Source of the DNA: Neelides folsomi
Taxonomy: Eukaryota > Arthropoda > Collembola > Neelipleona > Neelidae
Assembly (NCBI GenBank): GCA_034687125.1
Contig: JAQGBZ010000205.1
Span: 1-64,000 of the forward strand
DNA length: 64,000 bases
Direction: 5' to 3'
Position numbers and translations under genes: made by a program. The notes under the pieces were generated by a model. The model made no database searches. It was not told the DNA's origin and was given only the letters and a program-made list of their open reading frames with translations. Below are positions 52,901-63,827 of this stretch, piece after piece (positions within the stretch are counted from its first letter, which is position 1; every line of letters begins with the position of its first letter).

Positions 52901-55900
52901 GCAACCAGAAGCTCCTCTTTCGTCCACTGGACCATAATAAATGGAATATTTGGAAGTTGGCATTGAAATGTCCTGAAATGGACAAGCGTTGCATTTTGGT
53001 TCTGGTAACCTAATTGAAAGTCCGTTTGACGTTGCATTGACGAGAATAGGTTCTTTGGGTTCAAGATGAGAAGGAATGAGACATTTCTTGTCTGGCCATT
53101 TTTGTCCTCCTATGACACTTAATGCACTCACGTCTCTGGATAGGTCATGAATTGTTCCTGTTCTTTTATTTTTCCCTTTTAGATTTCCCATTGAATCCAC
53201 CCAGTATAAATACGGTTCGTCCATTCCGAGGTTCATAACTTCTGCAAGTCTTTCGATGAGCAATGTGCAGAGACATCCGTGGATATCAGCTTTCCAGATA
53301 TTCCCATTTTGTCCAAATAGCAATCCCTGGTCGGAAAGGTTGAGAGAGCTTTTAAAGAAAAGTTGATTGTTTGGAGCTGGAAGCGAACTACAATTGCATC
53401 TTGGGCTTGGTGAGAAAAAGGAGCCAACTTCGCCGGTTGTTTGAACCGAATAAATTCTCCTTGCTCTTGTAAAAAATAGTCTGTTTGAAAAGGGGTCAAT
53501 TGCAAGACCTGTAAAGACATTTCTTGAAGATAAAACTGTTGATAATACTGGTGGATTGGTTGATAAATCTGCCGACATGATTCCATATTTTTCATTTACA
53601 ATTTCATCAGATTTCAGAATTTTCTCAAACGTCCAATATAATTTTTGACCAATCCAATCCAACGTGAGATGAGATGGGGTGACTGAATTGAGTGTCAAAA
53701 GCCGAATTTTCTTTTTGTCTTCGAAATTGGATATGCTGAGATCTCCAACATCATCAAATGAATAAATTTTCATTTCATGGTCTGCAACAGTAAAAGTGAT
53801 TGGAGCATAAGTTGAAGGGATGAGAACAGTTTTAATCCTTCTGTCAACGTCTAATAAAGTGAGTCCATGAGACGAAGAAATCACTAAACGAGGAACTGGG
53901 TGACTTTCTCCTTTAATCATCTTTGCATGGGAACTCATGTTACCGGCACCCCAATCCGTATAAGCTTGAACGGCAAACTCATATGCAGAATCGGGCAAGA
54001 GATTCGGGCAATAGGAAGAAAGTTTAACCAGATCAAGTTCGCAACCACAATCACTTCGTTGAACTCGGTCCCTCCAGCAATGAAGGAGATAATTTAAAAT
54101 TCGCCCATTAGGATTTGAAGGAGATTCCCAACGAAGTTCCCCGCTCAAATTCCCCTTTTCGCCAAATGGTTCATTGAGGAAAAATCGGAGATTTTGAGGA
54201 GCTGAAGGTTTCCAAGAAGGGGTCAACTTTTTGACGCTGATAGTTTTTGCAGTTGCCCAATATGACAAAGCAGTGATGTTGACTTCTACTTCCGAATATG
54301 GGGGCCATGAGGGATATTCAATGGTCACATTGGTGTCTGAAGTATGTCTAAAGAATGAAGAACCAATCGTCACTTCATAGAACACTTTCCCAAAGTTGGT
54401 ATTGTTGACAGAAGCCCATGACAAAGTCCAATTGTCCCATCGACCGTTGAGAACGATGTTCCAAGGAGTGACCGGGTTAGGAGTGACACGAAGAAGCTTC
54501 TGATTCAATCCTCCAGGATAACGATGAGAACCCGGGTCGCACACTTCAAATGTTGTGATGTTTGACAATGCCCGGAGATTCAGGGTTGATTTGCTTTGAC
54601 CAAACGTATTCGAAACGACTGCGCTGTTCGGCCCTTCGAGCCAAATAAGACGATCGCTGAAATATTTTATGGGGCCTGTAAATTCAAACGTTTTTATAAT
54701 ATTTACCCATTACATAGTTAAAATTAAATTATTTGTGTTAATTATTAATATTATAACGAAATTAAATTTAAATATAATAAGCGCATATTTAATTTAATTA
54801 ATTTTAGTTGAAAATTACCTGAAAGTCCAGGTTCATCAATAGCAACAACAATTGGCGACTGTGGTGATTTGGTGTTATAAGAAAGTCGCAAAAGCGACGC
54901 TCCGGAAGATGATCGGCTCACCCAATAAAGGCGAGATTGACTCGTGTCGAGAGCAAGACCCAAAAGAACAATCCCGGAAAACAAACTCGTCTGATATAAA
55001 ATGGAATGAGAATTTCCGTTCAATCTCGACATTTCCAATGAGTGGCCAGTGCTCCATACAAGAACGCCCTTATAGGAATCAATTGCCAGTTCCCTCGCGG
55101 CCGTGACGACCCTTAGAACTTCCGGTGCCTCGCCTTCAGCTAGTCGACTAATGCTCTGCTTCCTTGGAGTTGCATAATAAAGTCGCCGTCCAATGTAATC
55201 CCATGCCAGACTCACAACCCCGGTCCCCTCCATCGCTTCCAATTCCCGGCCTTTAATACGCCAAATCGTTCCATTTTGAGTAGCGAAAAATGTTGTCGAA
55301 TCGGAAGAAGCAATGGAAGTGACAGTTCCTGAAGATTCCCAAGCGCCAGCTGACGCCAGGAGAGTTGGAGAGTCGCCGAGTGGATCGGTGGCCCACAACC
55401 CCCGCCCTGCCGCCCAAACAAATGAGGTGTTGACCGAGGAGTCCTTCAGACTTTTCCCTCTAAATCCTGTTGACAGAGGTCCTCGACCAGAAGAGCTCTG
55501 AGCGGCTACTTGGAATGTGTATGACGTCGATGGCTTGAGATTCTCAAGGAGGAACTCCGTCCCACTCACATTGAGGAAACTAACGTTGTTTGAGGCCGTG
55601 AGAAAGTAAGTCCACCCGCGCCAAGCTCCTTGCCCTGAAACGATCCTCGGTATAGAACTTCTATTTGTTTTTAAGAAATGTCTAATTCGCCCGCCTCCCT
55701 GCCCGGAATTGGGAGGATAAAGGTGAAATGAAAAGCCGCCTCTCCGCCGTCGGAGGGCGAATGAGAAAGAAATATAGATCTATTGGTAGAGAGAATAGAA
55801 AGCTTTTATTGGAAAAGGGCAGGGAGGGAGAGGCGAACGAAGAGGCGAGCCAAGGAAAGAAAATCTTCCCAACCGCACCGGCCCTTACCGAGTCCAGAGA

Positions 55901-58900
55901 TGGGCGGTGGAGGTTCCCAACTCAGTCTCGACCTCGTCCGGTCGAACACGGCCATTGGAACTGAAGGCGGAGCGAGGGGAACTGGAGTTGGCTGTGTCTC
56001 CGGGTGGAGAATCATTAGCTTTCTCACAGTGCCCACGCGCTTGTCAACATCAAAAGAATTGTGATAGAAGGCACCCTGAAATCATAATCAGAATAATTTA
56101 TAATGATCGCATTTATTTAACTTGGATATCCATTAATCATTTAAGAAATAGAAGGAATATCATTCATTACCTGTTCTGCGTTGTATTCTTCGCTCACAAG
56201 GCGCTCTCCTGTGGTCCAATAAAGTAGTCCACCCCATAGGCCAATAGAGATTACATCTCGGAATTCTGGACTTTGAGACTTCTCTCGAATGTCCACAACC
56301 TCTCTAATATAAACATGATAAGAATAATTATTATTTCTCAAGAATTATATAAAACCAATGCACTCGTATGTACTGATATTTAAATTAATAAACCACAATC
56401 TTTAGTTTTCCACTAACCCGTCAAGTGAAACTGCCAAAACTGTGTTGACCCCTTTGTCGACAACAAGGACACGGTAATTTGGAAAATCCAAAGTAAATGG
56501 CCCCAGAGTGGGAGACTCAATGAGCTGCAGCGGCTCCACTTTCCTTCCACCTTCTCCAGACAGATCCATTCGGAATAGCCCGCCGCTGGACGGGGGCGTC
56601 GAAACAATGACCCAATAGAGATAGCCGGTGTAAGGGTCGGCCGCAAAGTCAGTCGGTTGGGAAAGGATTCCATCGTGGACGGTCTTCACCTTTGTACCGG
56701 AGAGGTCAGTTCTTTTGATGAGCCAGTTCTGCCCTCGCCGCTTTCTCCCGAGAACGTAGAGTTTGTCATGGAGCCAATCCACTGAAAGGAAGGTCGGAGA
56801 GACATCAAGACGGTCCTTTGGAATGAAAATCCGCGAGTCATTCCGTTCCAATCCCACAAGATAAATGTTCCCATCTTCCCCGCCAACAAAAAGGATCTTG
56901 TACTTTAAATGAGCAGCGAGGGAACTCAGGTTCCCGTTTAAACTCCAAAGTGGAGCGTCAGGCTCCATGAGGAAATCCATATGTTGGACGAACACATCTC
57001 GGCGACCAAGGAGAAGCAACTTCGGATCCTCCCTCTTTTTCACTTCTAAATATTAGGAAAACAAATAAATATCTATTTAAACAAATGTAAATTGTAAATA
57101 TTTCCAATGTCATTTATAACTACTCTAACTGCTTAAAACTAGCTGAAAATTATTCCTGTGATATTTGATATTATAGCTTGTTAGGTGTTAGGTACAGTTG
57201 TATGAAATAAGCATATTACATCTTACATACATAAATATACTATACAACTTGATTAAATGTACTATTATACAGTTTTTTCGATTTAATCATAATAGTAAAA
57301 GAACCTAATTCCTAGTAATTTAATATTTAAATATTTAATTAACTAGCCGCGGTCATGAATTTCTTTAATGACGAATTTAAAAAGTTGCTCTCAATTTCAT
57401 TGAACAAACATCTCATGTTCGTGATTAGAATTATTGTTATTCAATCTCAAGGTACAGATGTAGGGTATCTATATTCATTTCATTAAGGGTGAGAGTCAAT
57501 GTTGAGAAACGAGGATGCAACAGGTACAGTGGGTCAAATAAGCAAATGAATTGCATCACAATGGAATGAATGCAGAACAAGTTTATTGTTCCACACTTGC
57601 ATCAAATGCTCATTGAGTTGCATTGAGTGGAATGTGAATTTGAAACCTACCGTTTGAGAGGATCGTTGGAGGCGTCTTAAATTGAATCCGCGTAGGTTCA
57701 CCTTCTCCCTCGAGATTTTGAGCCGACAGACTTAAACTATAGTTCCAGTTCGGCTCAAGGCCGGAAAACGTGTATCCACGTACCGGCTTCCCACCCAACC
57801 GAATCTCCTGCACAAATCAATGAGATCCTTTTATGGAAGATGGAACTTAAACGAGCCATTTGACTTCCCCTCCCTTTGTCTGGACGGGAAGACAATGGTA
57901 CCAATAATAACTCCATCCCTTACCTTGATGATGGGCGCGGCAGTGGGAGTTTTCTGAAGTCTGAGGACGAAGGCGAGGAGTCGGCCGTTGGGTTGAGCAG
58001 GTGGTTCCCAAGTGATTGAAACGCTCGTATTACTAATTGGCTGGATGCTCGTGATAGTCGGGGAAGTCGGGGTTCCTTTGGGAAGCGTTTCGATCCGATT
58101 GCTCGGTGAGGAGAAGAAGGTAGGGAAGTCGGCGGCCAAAGTCAGTCCGATCCGAAACTGATACTCGGTGAAAGGGCGTAGGCCGCTGATGGAAAATGTC
58201 GTACTGTTACCACCCGTGGGTGGGGCTGGGAGCGACTCCCAGTCCAACCCTCGTCCAAGGGCTCTTCTCTGAACAATTAATGCTACATAAGGTAATTCAT
58301 GGACTCCGCCATCCCATCTTAGTCTAAGTGATGAACTTCGGAGCGAGTCGGATACGAGAAGTGGCGGGGGCAAAGCCAGGGAACTTGTCACGCTCAGGTA
58401 ATATTTTTCTACAACTCTCGAACATCCAACTTGGCAGGCTCGAAGTGCTGGGAACTCGCTCCCGTTCTATCAAAGATGAAGAGGATTTATCAAAACAATT
58501 TTTTTCCTCATCCATTTTATTTACTACGCTCGTTATCTTGAGTGGTGTGATACATGTATGTACTCCAATGTACTTATATTTATTATTATTTGTATGGCTT
58601 ACGCAGAGAGGGCCGCAACCGAGCCTGAGGGCTGCTTCCAACTCCCGGCATCCTTTTTCGACACAGAGACTCGCCCACTGGAAGTGAAAGGCACTTAAGC
58701 ATTTTCATACATTGAAACATCCTCTACCTATTCCACTCCTACCAATTCCGTTTCCGTTCTCACGAGCCGCCCAATAATAACGATGGGACGAGGGAGGGGA
58801 ATTATGGATTACTATGCAATTTTTGATTTCATCTTAAATCCCCTCCAAAGTCGAATATTAATCCTTGACTCTTTGATAAACCGAGAGCAGAATCCTGTCT

Positions 58901-59826
58901 GCAGAGTCTGGATAACCTTTCCCCTCACCCTCCACGTGCCCTGGCCCTGCACTTTCCTTGGCTTCATCTCTCATCTCAAGAGAGAAACTTAATCTGCCCC
59001 TTTGTTTGGGCTAGAAGACCCCTCGCGGAGCGTAAGGGCAGGGCCACTTGAAGGGATTCTCATCTAATCCTTCGTCTCCTGGCTTATGTGCCGCTGGAAC
59101 TGCGTTCCCATCCGCCCTTTCTGAGGTGCAGACGTTCGGGGGCAGCTCAATACGACGTCCTCATGTCCATGACTCTCATCTCCATTTGTACATGCCAGCA
59201 TGGATTGACGAATGGTTCGGATGATGAAGACAGATAGGATTTTATGTGTGATGTTGGCAAGAGCCGTGGAGAGTTGGAGGCCTGAGAGGTGAAATGCGAG
59301 GAGGCTGGACGTCTGTTGGATCTGGATTATTTGCGCAGCAGAATGATGGGGAAATGAGAATGGACTCAATGGAGCGCGGAGAGGGCCGTAAATAAGTTTG
59401 AATGGGATAATTTGCGGAGGAGGACAGGTAGGGAGGAAGAGATTTGGGGAGGAAGGGGGCTGCGTGAGACGACGAGGCCGGCCACCTGTTGCACCTCCAC
59501 CATCAGAATGTGATGAGCGGATGGAGGGACAAAGGGGATCGGAAGTGAAGTTCCTGCCAAGGCACAAATGAGTGGTGGGGGATTAAGAAGTCCCCAATTG
59601 TTCCCTCGGCGGACATCCGCTCTGGGGAACCAGAGATTTTCACCCCAATCAAATTACCTCTGCTACTACACTAATACTATTGAAGGGTGAATGGGTCAAG
59701 ATGGATAAATCTTACCTGTCCCTGGTCGGCGCAGAGGGAGGGACAAGTGGCGGAGTCGAGATGTGTGAGGTTGAGGGCGACGGCGGCTGCCGAGAGGGTG
59801 AGGGCGAGGAGAGGTCTCAATCCCAT
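49992..59826 (-). CDS. sev: Sevenless/ROS1 receptor tyrosine kinase
   Basis: Thirteen exons give 2294 aa: 59826-59716, 58677-58603, 58466-57924, 57807-57651, 57045-56418, 56303-56171, 56075-55889, 55634-54819, 54675-52157, 52028-51015, 50863-50565, 50457-50330, 50266-49992. Every junction is GT-AG in matching phase. The chosen Met begins a signal peptide ([17 protein letters not shown]); an in-frame Met lies further upstream. Order of parts: Cys-rich start (to about 90), FN3-1 and -2 (95-290), beta-propeller 1 (297-550), FN3-3 (577-672), propeller 2 (680-935), FN3-4 and -5 (945-1145), propeller 3 (1146-1418), FN3-6 to -9 (1422-1840), membrane span (about 1844-1868), kinase (about 1915-2192) and a 100-aa tail. 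The kinase keeps [11 protein letters not shown], Lys1948 in [12 protein letters not shown] (Asp2046), DFG 2073-2075 and the activation loop [14 protein letters not shown]. This is the full ROS1 layout, close in length to vertebrate ROS1. In Drosophila, Sev receives Boss to specify the R7 photoreceptor through Ras. The ligand and tissue here are inference. Confidence 0.96.
58678..59715 (-). other. First intron of sev
   Basis: This 1038-nt intron separates the signal-peptide exon from the Cys-rich exon. It starts at the donor CAG|GTAAGA and ends at TTTCACTTCCAG. It is less AT-rich than the other introns and contains a 167-codon open frame on the minus strand (59567-59064). That frame has no start context, splice signals or family match, so I treat it as non-coding. 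An internal enhancer is possible but not shown. Confidence 0.7.
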
Positions 59827-60446
59827 GGCGTGTGGTTCTCCATCACAACCTGCTCGTCCGTGCCGTTCCAGGCCGAGAGCGAGAGTGGCAAGGGAGCTGG
59901 AGCCGCTCACGGCCTCCACCCCGAGTCCCATCCCCCTTCTCCTGCATCCCATCCAAACGTAGAGTGAGTCAGGGCGGAAGTGACTTCCCGGGCCGCGACA
60001 CCCCCTCTTCGGAGGACAGGGCTGATTGGGCCAAACGGAGTTTCCTCATTAAGAGTCAACGGAGGAGATTTGGAGCTCTCGGCCACCGGCACGGAGAGCC
60101 TCGCACAATCCCTCACGGCGAATGTATGAGAATGTCACTCATCGAGGACCCATTAGAAGAGCTCGAGTGGAAAGTAGAAGTCGCTTCATTATTATCTCGA
60201 TTTCATCAGAGGGTGGGGAAGACGATGAAGTCTGGCGGGCGTTGATCCCCAACAAAGTAAAAGTGGGGCTAATGGGAAATGGATCGTGAGAAATGAGGCG
60301 CGGAAGAGAAGGGAAGATCCCAAGGGGACCCGGAAGACGAACGAAAGCAAAAGTTCCGGACACCTGACCTAGTTACCTTACCTCACCAGTGGAGGAGCAG
60401 GATCGTCAGTCTCCCTCGACAGGTTGAAGGAGTCACTCGAGTCACC
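59827..60446. promoter_or_regulatory. Divergent promoter region between sev and the cuticle gene
   Basis: The start codons of sev (minus) and the RR cuticle protein (plus) face away from each other across 620 bp, so both promoters and 5' untranslated regions lie here. The segment is GC-balanced compared with the AT-rich spacers elsewhere. I see no TATA box on the plus side. An arthropod-type initiator (TCAGT) is at 60406-60410. Confidence 0.65.
60406..60410 (+). promoter_or_regulatory. Initiator-like TCAGT of the cuticle gene
   Basis: TCAGT matches the arthropod initiator consensus and lies about 39 nt before the ATG at 60447, a plausible leader length. No TATA box stands 25-32 nt upstream. 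The match is only five bases. Confidence 0.35.
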
Positions 60447-61809
60447 ATGATCGCCCACGCAGTCCTCTTGTGTTTCGCCGCCGTCCTCGTCCACGCCCAG
60501 TACGAGGAGGGTCATTACATCCCGCAGCAACTCCAGCCATATGAGCAACAACAACCGCTTCGAACCCATCCAAGGCTCCTTGTAAGTCCCAAGGTAACCC
60601 ATGGTCCGCTCCCAATTACACACTCACATGCACGGAACAATCACCAACACTTACATCATCACATCGGGCCCCGGCGGCTCATCAGTCTCCACAACAACAT
60701 TCACGGCTCCCAAGAGGTAATTCGCCCAAGCGTTCCACCACTTTCAATGATTTTTTGTACCAGGAGGGACGACCGCTTCTCAGAGCTGTCAAGAAGGTCC
60801 GGATTTCCCAGCAATCTCCTTATGCCGTTGATGAGCCGGTCACGTTCTCCCAGACCGTTCCGGCCGTAGCGACCTATCGTCCCCAATCCCATGCTTCAGC
60901 AGCCCAAACTCTTTCTCATGCCATTGCTCCACAGCCAACTTATTACATCCAAAGACCCACCCCAATTCATCACCATCATGTTTCGCCCAAACCAATTTTG
61001 AGATCTGTCCGACCTCACGTCCAACAAGAACAAGAGCCAGAAGAGGAATATCCCTCTGACGTAATATTTTCACCAATCATTCAATTATTCTCTTATAATA
61101 TTTTGATCTCTCAATTACTTTGAAGACATTTATTATCTGATGATCTAACCAATTCTAACCCCTATGATGTGCTGGTCTAAAATTTCAGCCTAACCCTCAG
61201 TACAACTTTTCATTCGACGTCAAAGACGACGAATTGACCAACTATCAGAATCGTCAGGAAGAACGCGAAGGTGGAGTCATCAAAGGATCTTATAGCGTCG
61301 TTGACCCCGATGGATATGTGAGGACCGTCACTTACACGGCGGATTCAAAGAACGGATTCCAAGCAAAGGTAATCTTTTCAACAAATATTTGCTCTGGCCT
61401 TGTTTGAGCGGAAGTCACCTGTTGATCGAAGGAAGAGGGTTGCGTGTGTGTGGGAGGGTTTCAGCTCTTATTCAATCTTTTGTAGGTGGTCCGGGAGCCG
61501 ACGGATGTGAAAGTGAAGGTTCCACCTCCCTCGTTGGCCGAAACTCAACATCAAAATCCGCATTCGCACCCTGCTAAGTTGGGACATCATGTGCCAAGGG
61601 CTCAACTTGCCGCGTTCCCGCAATATCAACAAGTGTATGCGGCTGCACCAGCCAATCAAGCATACTCTCATCAAGCACCTGAACCTTCGCATTATGCCGC
61701 TCAGCAGCCGCAGCCTTCATATGTGCTCAGACGAGTCCCAGCATCTCACCTCAACCCAAACTCACCTCACCAAACTCATCGATTAGTTAAAGTTCTTCGT
61801 GCCCAGTAG
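60447..61809 (+). CDS. RR-type cuticle protein (chitin-binding 4 domain)
   Basis: Four exons give 356 aa: 60447-60716, 60764-61060, 61189-61368, 61486-61809. All introns are in phase 0 and the first is only 47 nt. It opens with a signal peptide (MIAHAVLLCFAAVLVHAQ), then a long Gln/His/Pro-rich region. The Rebers-Riddiford domain lies in exon 3 and the start of exon 4: YNFSFDVKDDELTNYQNRQE, GSYSVVDPDGYVRTVTYTAD, NGFQAKVVREP. It is closest to the RR-2 form (DPDG, TVTYTAD, NGF), which binds chitin in hard cuticle. The tail is Ala/His/Pro/Gln-rich (AAPANQAYSHQAP, AAQQPQPSY). The likely role is a structural exoskeleton protein. Within exon 1 a tempting GTAAGT at 60592 followed by TCAG near 60684 would break the frame, so I keep that segment as coding. 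Its odd composition there leaves some doubt. Confidence 0.88.
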
Positions 61810-61827
61810 CTCCTTCACATCGTGTTG

Positions 61828-61833
61828 AATAAA
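61828..61833 (+). terminator. Poly(A) signal AATAAA of the cuticle gene
   Basis: AATAAA occurs about 19 nt after the stop codon of the RR cuticle protein, followed by a T-rich run. This is the expected position for a very short 3' untranslated region. Confidence 0.65.
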
Positions 61834-62374
61834 AGAGTTATCATTATTTTTTTACAAAAGGGAGAGAACTCGATGGGTTTAGAAAGTAGAGAGGGGAAAA
61901 AGATAAGAAACTGATGGTCTGTTGATCCTAATCGATGAGATCGAGTGAGAGAGTTTCTGAGAGTGGATGGGCAGCAGGAGCCTCGAGGCGAACGCGTCCA
62001 CGCACTACGAAAAACCTCAGAAACGGAGAGAATGCATCCACATCTTAATATTGATGATAAGGAGTGAGAATAAAGGTGTTTTTTACCACTTCATCGCCCA
62101 TTCTTACCATGTTTGTAGAAGGGAGAGTCGAGGGGCAGTGGGAGATTTCTAACGATTTTTGCACAGTCTTTAATGAACGTATGTTCAAGAGAGGGAAATC
62201 GCGGTTTTGGCTTTGGCTTTGTGGAGCAGCGAAAGCGACGGGGAGATCGCAGTGGCAGCCCTCTGCCTCTGATGAGATCTTCGTTCCAGTGGGCAGCCGA
62301 GCGAAGGCTCAAGGTGCCCATTGTGGTGGGTTGAAGCACACAGGGCTGGAGACATCGTCTCTCCTTATTACTCA
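61834..62374. other. Spacer between the two cuticle-type genes
   Basis: About 540 bp, fairly GC-balanced. It contains frames on both strands but no recognisable protein. It presumably holds the upstream control region of the Gly-His-rich gene, whose TATA box follows immediately. Confidence 0.5.
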
Positions 62375-62382
62375 TATAAAAG
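62375..62382 (+). promoter_or_regulatory. TATA box (TATAAAAG)
   Basis: TATAAAAG lies 46-53 nt upstream of the ATG at 62428. Initiation about 30 nt downstream (near TCCATTC, 62404-62410) would give a short leader of about 20-25 nt, as is typical of highly expressed cuticle or secreted-protein genes. Confidence 0.7.
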
Positions 62383-62427
62383 GAAAATGCAAACTCTTCT
62401 TCGTCCATTCCATCATTTGCCATCGTC

Positions 62428-63006
62428 ATGTACTCCTTCGTGAGTTATTCCAATTTACACATTCCACATCTTTACACAAAAACACACACTTTTACATTAT
62501 TACAATCATTCTTAAAGTTCACTTTTGAAAATATTAACTCTAGATTTTCATTAATTACTATAAGTTGTTAAAAGTTTTTTGCATATTTAGACGTTCTTTC
62601 TACTTGCACTCGTTGCAATTGTGGTCAAGGGGGCTCCACAGCTCTTCAGAGATCAAGAATATATTCCTGAAGACGGTTAGATCAATTTTGCAGTTGGGGA
62701 TCTTTGACTTTGACATTGTTGTGACTTTGGTGAACTTTTACAGCTGAACTTGTAAGGACCAGACGAGGTTCTCAAGGGGCTTATGGACACCTCGCTCCTT
62801 CCTATGACTATGGACATGGTGCTGCTGAGAACAGGGGTGGATACGCACATGGACACGGAACGGGACATGGACACGGACATGGTTATGGACATGGACATAG
62901 ACAACCTGTAGGGCCCGTTTTCACCTACGTTCGAACTGACTACCACGGAAACTTTCAATGGGGCGTCCGACACAAGGCCGGTGGAAACCGACACTATGGG
63001 CGATAA
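62428..63006 (+). CDS. Small secreted Gly-His-rich protein, cuticle-type
   Basis: Three exons give 119 aa: 62428-62439, 62591-62675, 62744-63006. A tiny first exon (MYSF) splits the signal peptide, which continues as TFFLLALVAIVVKGAPQLF, the arrangement usual for arthropod cuticle genes. The middle is a Gly-His repeat (about residues 61-80, GHGHGHGYGHGH) encoded by imperfect GGACAY units. The C-terminal block after GPV, starting FTYVRTDYHGNFQWGVRH and ending HYGR, is non-repetitive and aromatic, and looks conserved. I do not recognise a named family. Its place beside an RR cuticle gene and its TATA promoter suggest a structural or metal-binding extracellular protein. His-rich repeats can bind zinc or copper, but that is inference. 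Confidence 0.85.
62829..62900 (+). repeat. In-frame GGACAY minisatellite coding Gly-His
   Basis: Imperfect hexamers GGACAT/GGACAC, interrupted by GGTTAT and GGAACG, run through the third exon and encode the Gly-His tract. Such repeats expand and contract easily, so the tract length may differ between individuals or assemblies. Confidence 0.75.
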
Positions 63007-63409
63007 GCAAAGTTACTCTTAATACTCCAATATTGACTGACATTTACAATTGACACACAAACTGACTGACTCTTGACTTCCAATTCCTTCCTAAACATTC
63101 CCCCCTTTTCTCGTGCTTCTAGTCAGAACAAATCCTATAAATTGAATCATTCCTTCTCAATCCTTCTTTCCTCAATTTGGTCGACTTTAATGACGATTGA
63201 CATCTCTTCGTTTCAAACCTCTGCTTTCAAACCTCCAACCTCTAACCCTTTCTGAACCCTCTTTGACTGTAATATCCTATAGGAATACTTATGCATAGCA
63301 TAACTATGACAAAAATGACAAAAATACTAATAATCAGCTTCAAATCAGAACTTATAAACCGCTATGATTCAAATATACGAAACTTTTTACCATTATTTTT
63401 ACCTATTCA

Positions 63410-63415
63410 AATAAA
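63410..63415 (+). terminator. Poly(A) signal AATAAA of the Gly-His gene
   Basis: AATAAA is about 400 nt after the stop codon at 63006 and is followed by a T-rich stretch. I see no closer plus-strand AATAAA, so a 3' untranslated region of about 420 nt is implied. Confidence 0.5.
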
Positions 63416-63551
63416 GATATTATTTTTATACTTTCAATTGTTGCAATTTTGTTGATGAATAAACCAAATGAGATTATTTTGTTACCTTTCTATTAAAAAT
63501 CCATGTGTTTGTGCTTGTTCATGAGAAATTGCATATTTTGAGCTCATTTGA

Positions 63552-63827
63552 ATGGAACATGCGAGGGAATTGGAGCGGACAAAGCGGCGAATCAATGAAG
63601 TCAACGAGCTGGTAATCCTTCAACATTCCTCCCATTCCATTGCTGGTGTGAGAGTTATGGCATTTGAACCCTTCATATTTCCAGACTCTGCATCAGACCC
63701 GAGCTCTCCTTCAACTTGCTGATGAAGTGAACCAGATTCCCTTCAACAAACCAAATCAAACTAATTCTTTATTTTCAGAGTGCAGATGCGGGTGTTCGGA
63801 CCCTTAAAATGGTCCATGCCCAAGGAG
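63552..63827 (+). CDS. Snap25: SNAP-25-type SNARE protein, N-terminal exons (partial)
   Basis: Three exons are visible: 63552-63611, 63685-63726 and 63779-63827. They encode MEHARELERTKRRINEVNEL, then TLHQTRALLQLADE, then SADAGVRTLKMVHAQG. The pattern TRALLQLADESADAGVRTL matches the start of the first (Qb) SNARE helix of SNAP-25/SNAP-23, which with syntaxin and synaptobrevin drives vesicle fusion at the plasma membrane. An in-frame TGA directly precedes the ATG, supporting this start. Exon 3 would end as GGAG|GTCTAA, splitting a codon after QG. That donor is weak, but the break falls where I recall the vertebrate gene being split. The palmitoylated Cys linker and the second helix lie beyond the window edge. 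Confidence 0.75.

Noticed and set aside
59064-59567. 167-codon minus-strand frame in the first sev intron
   Set aside because: It lies between exons joined by clean splice sites. Keeping it would disrupt the Cys-rich N-terminus, and it resembles nothing known.
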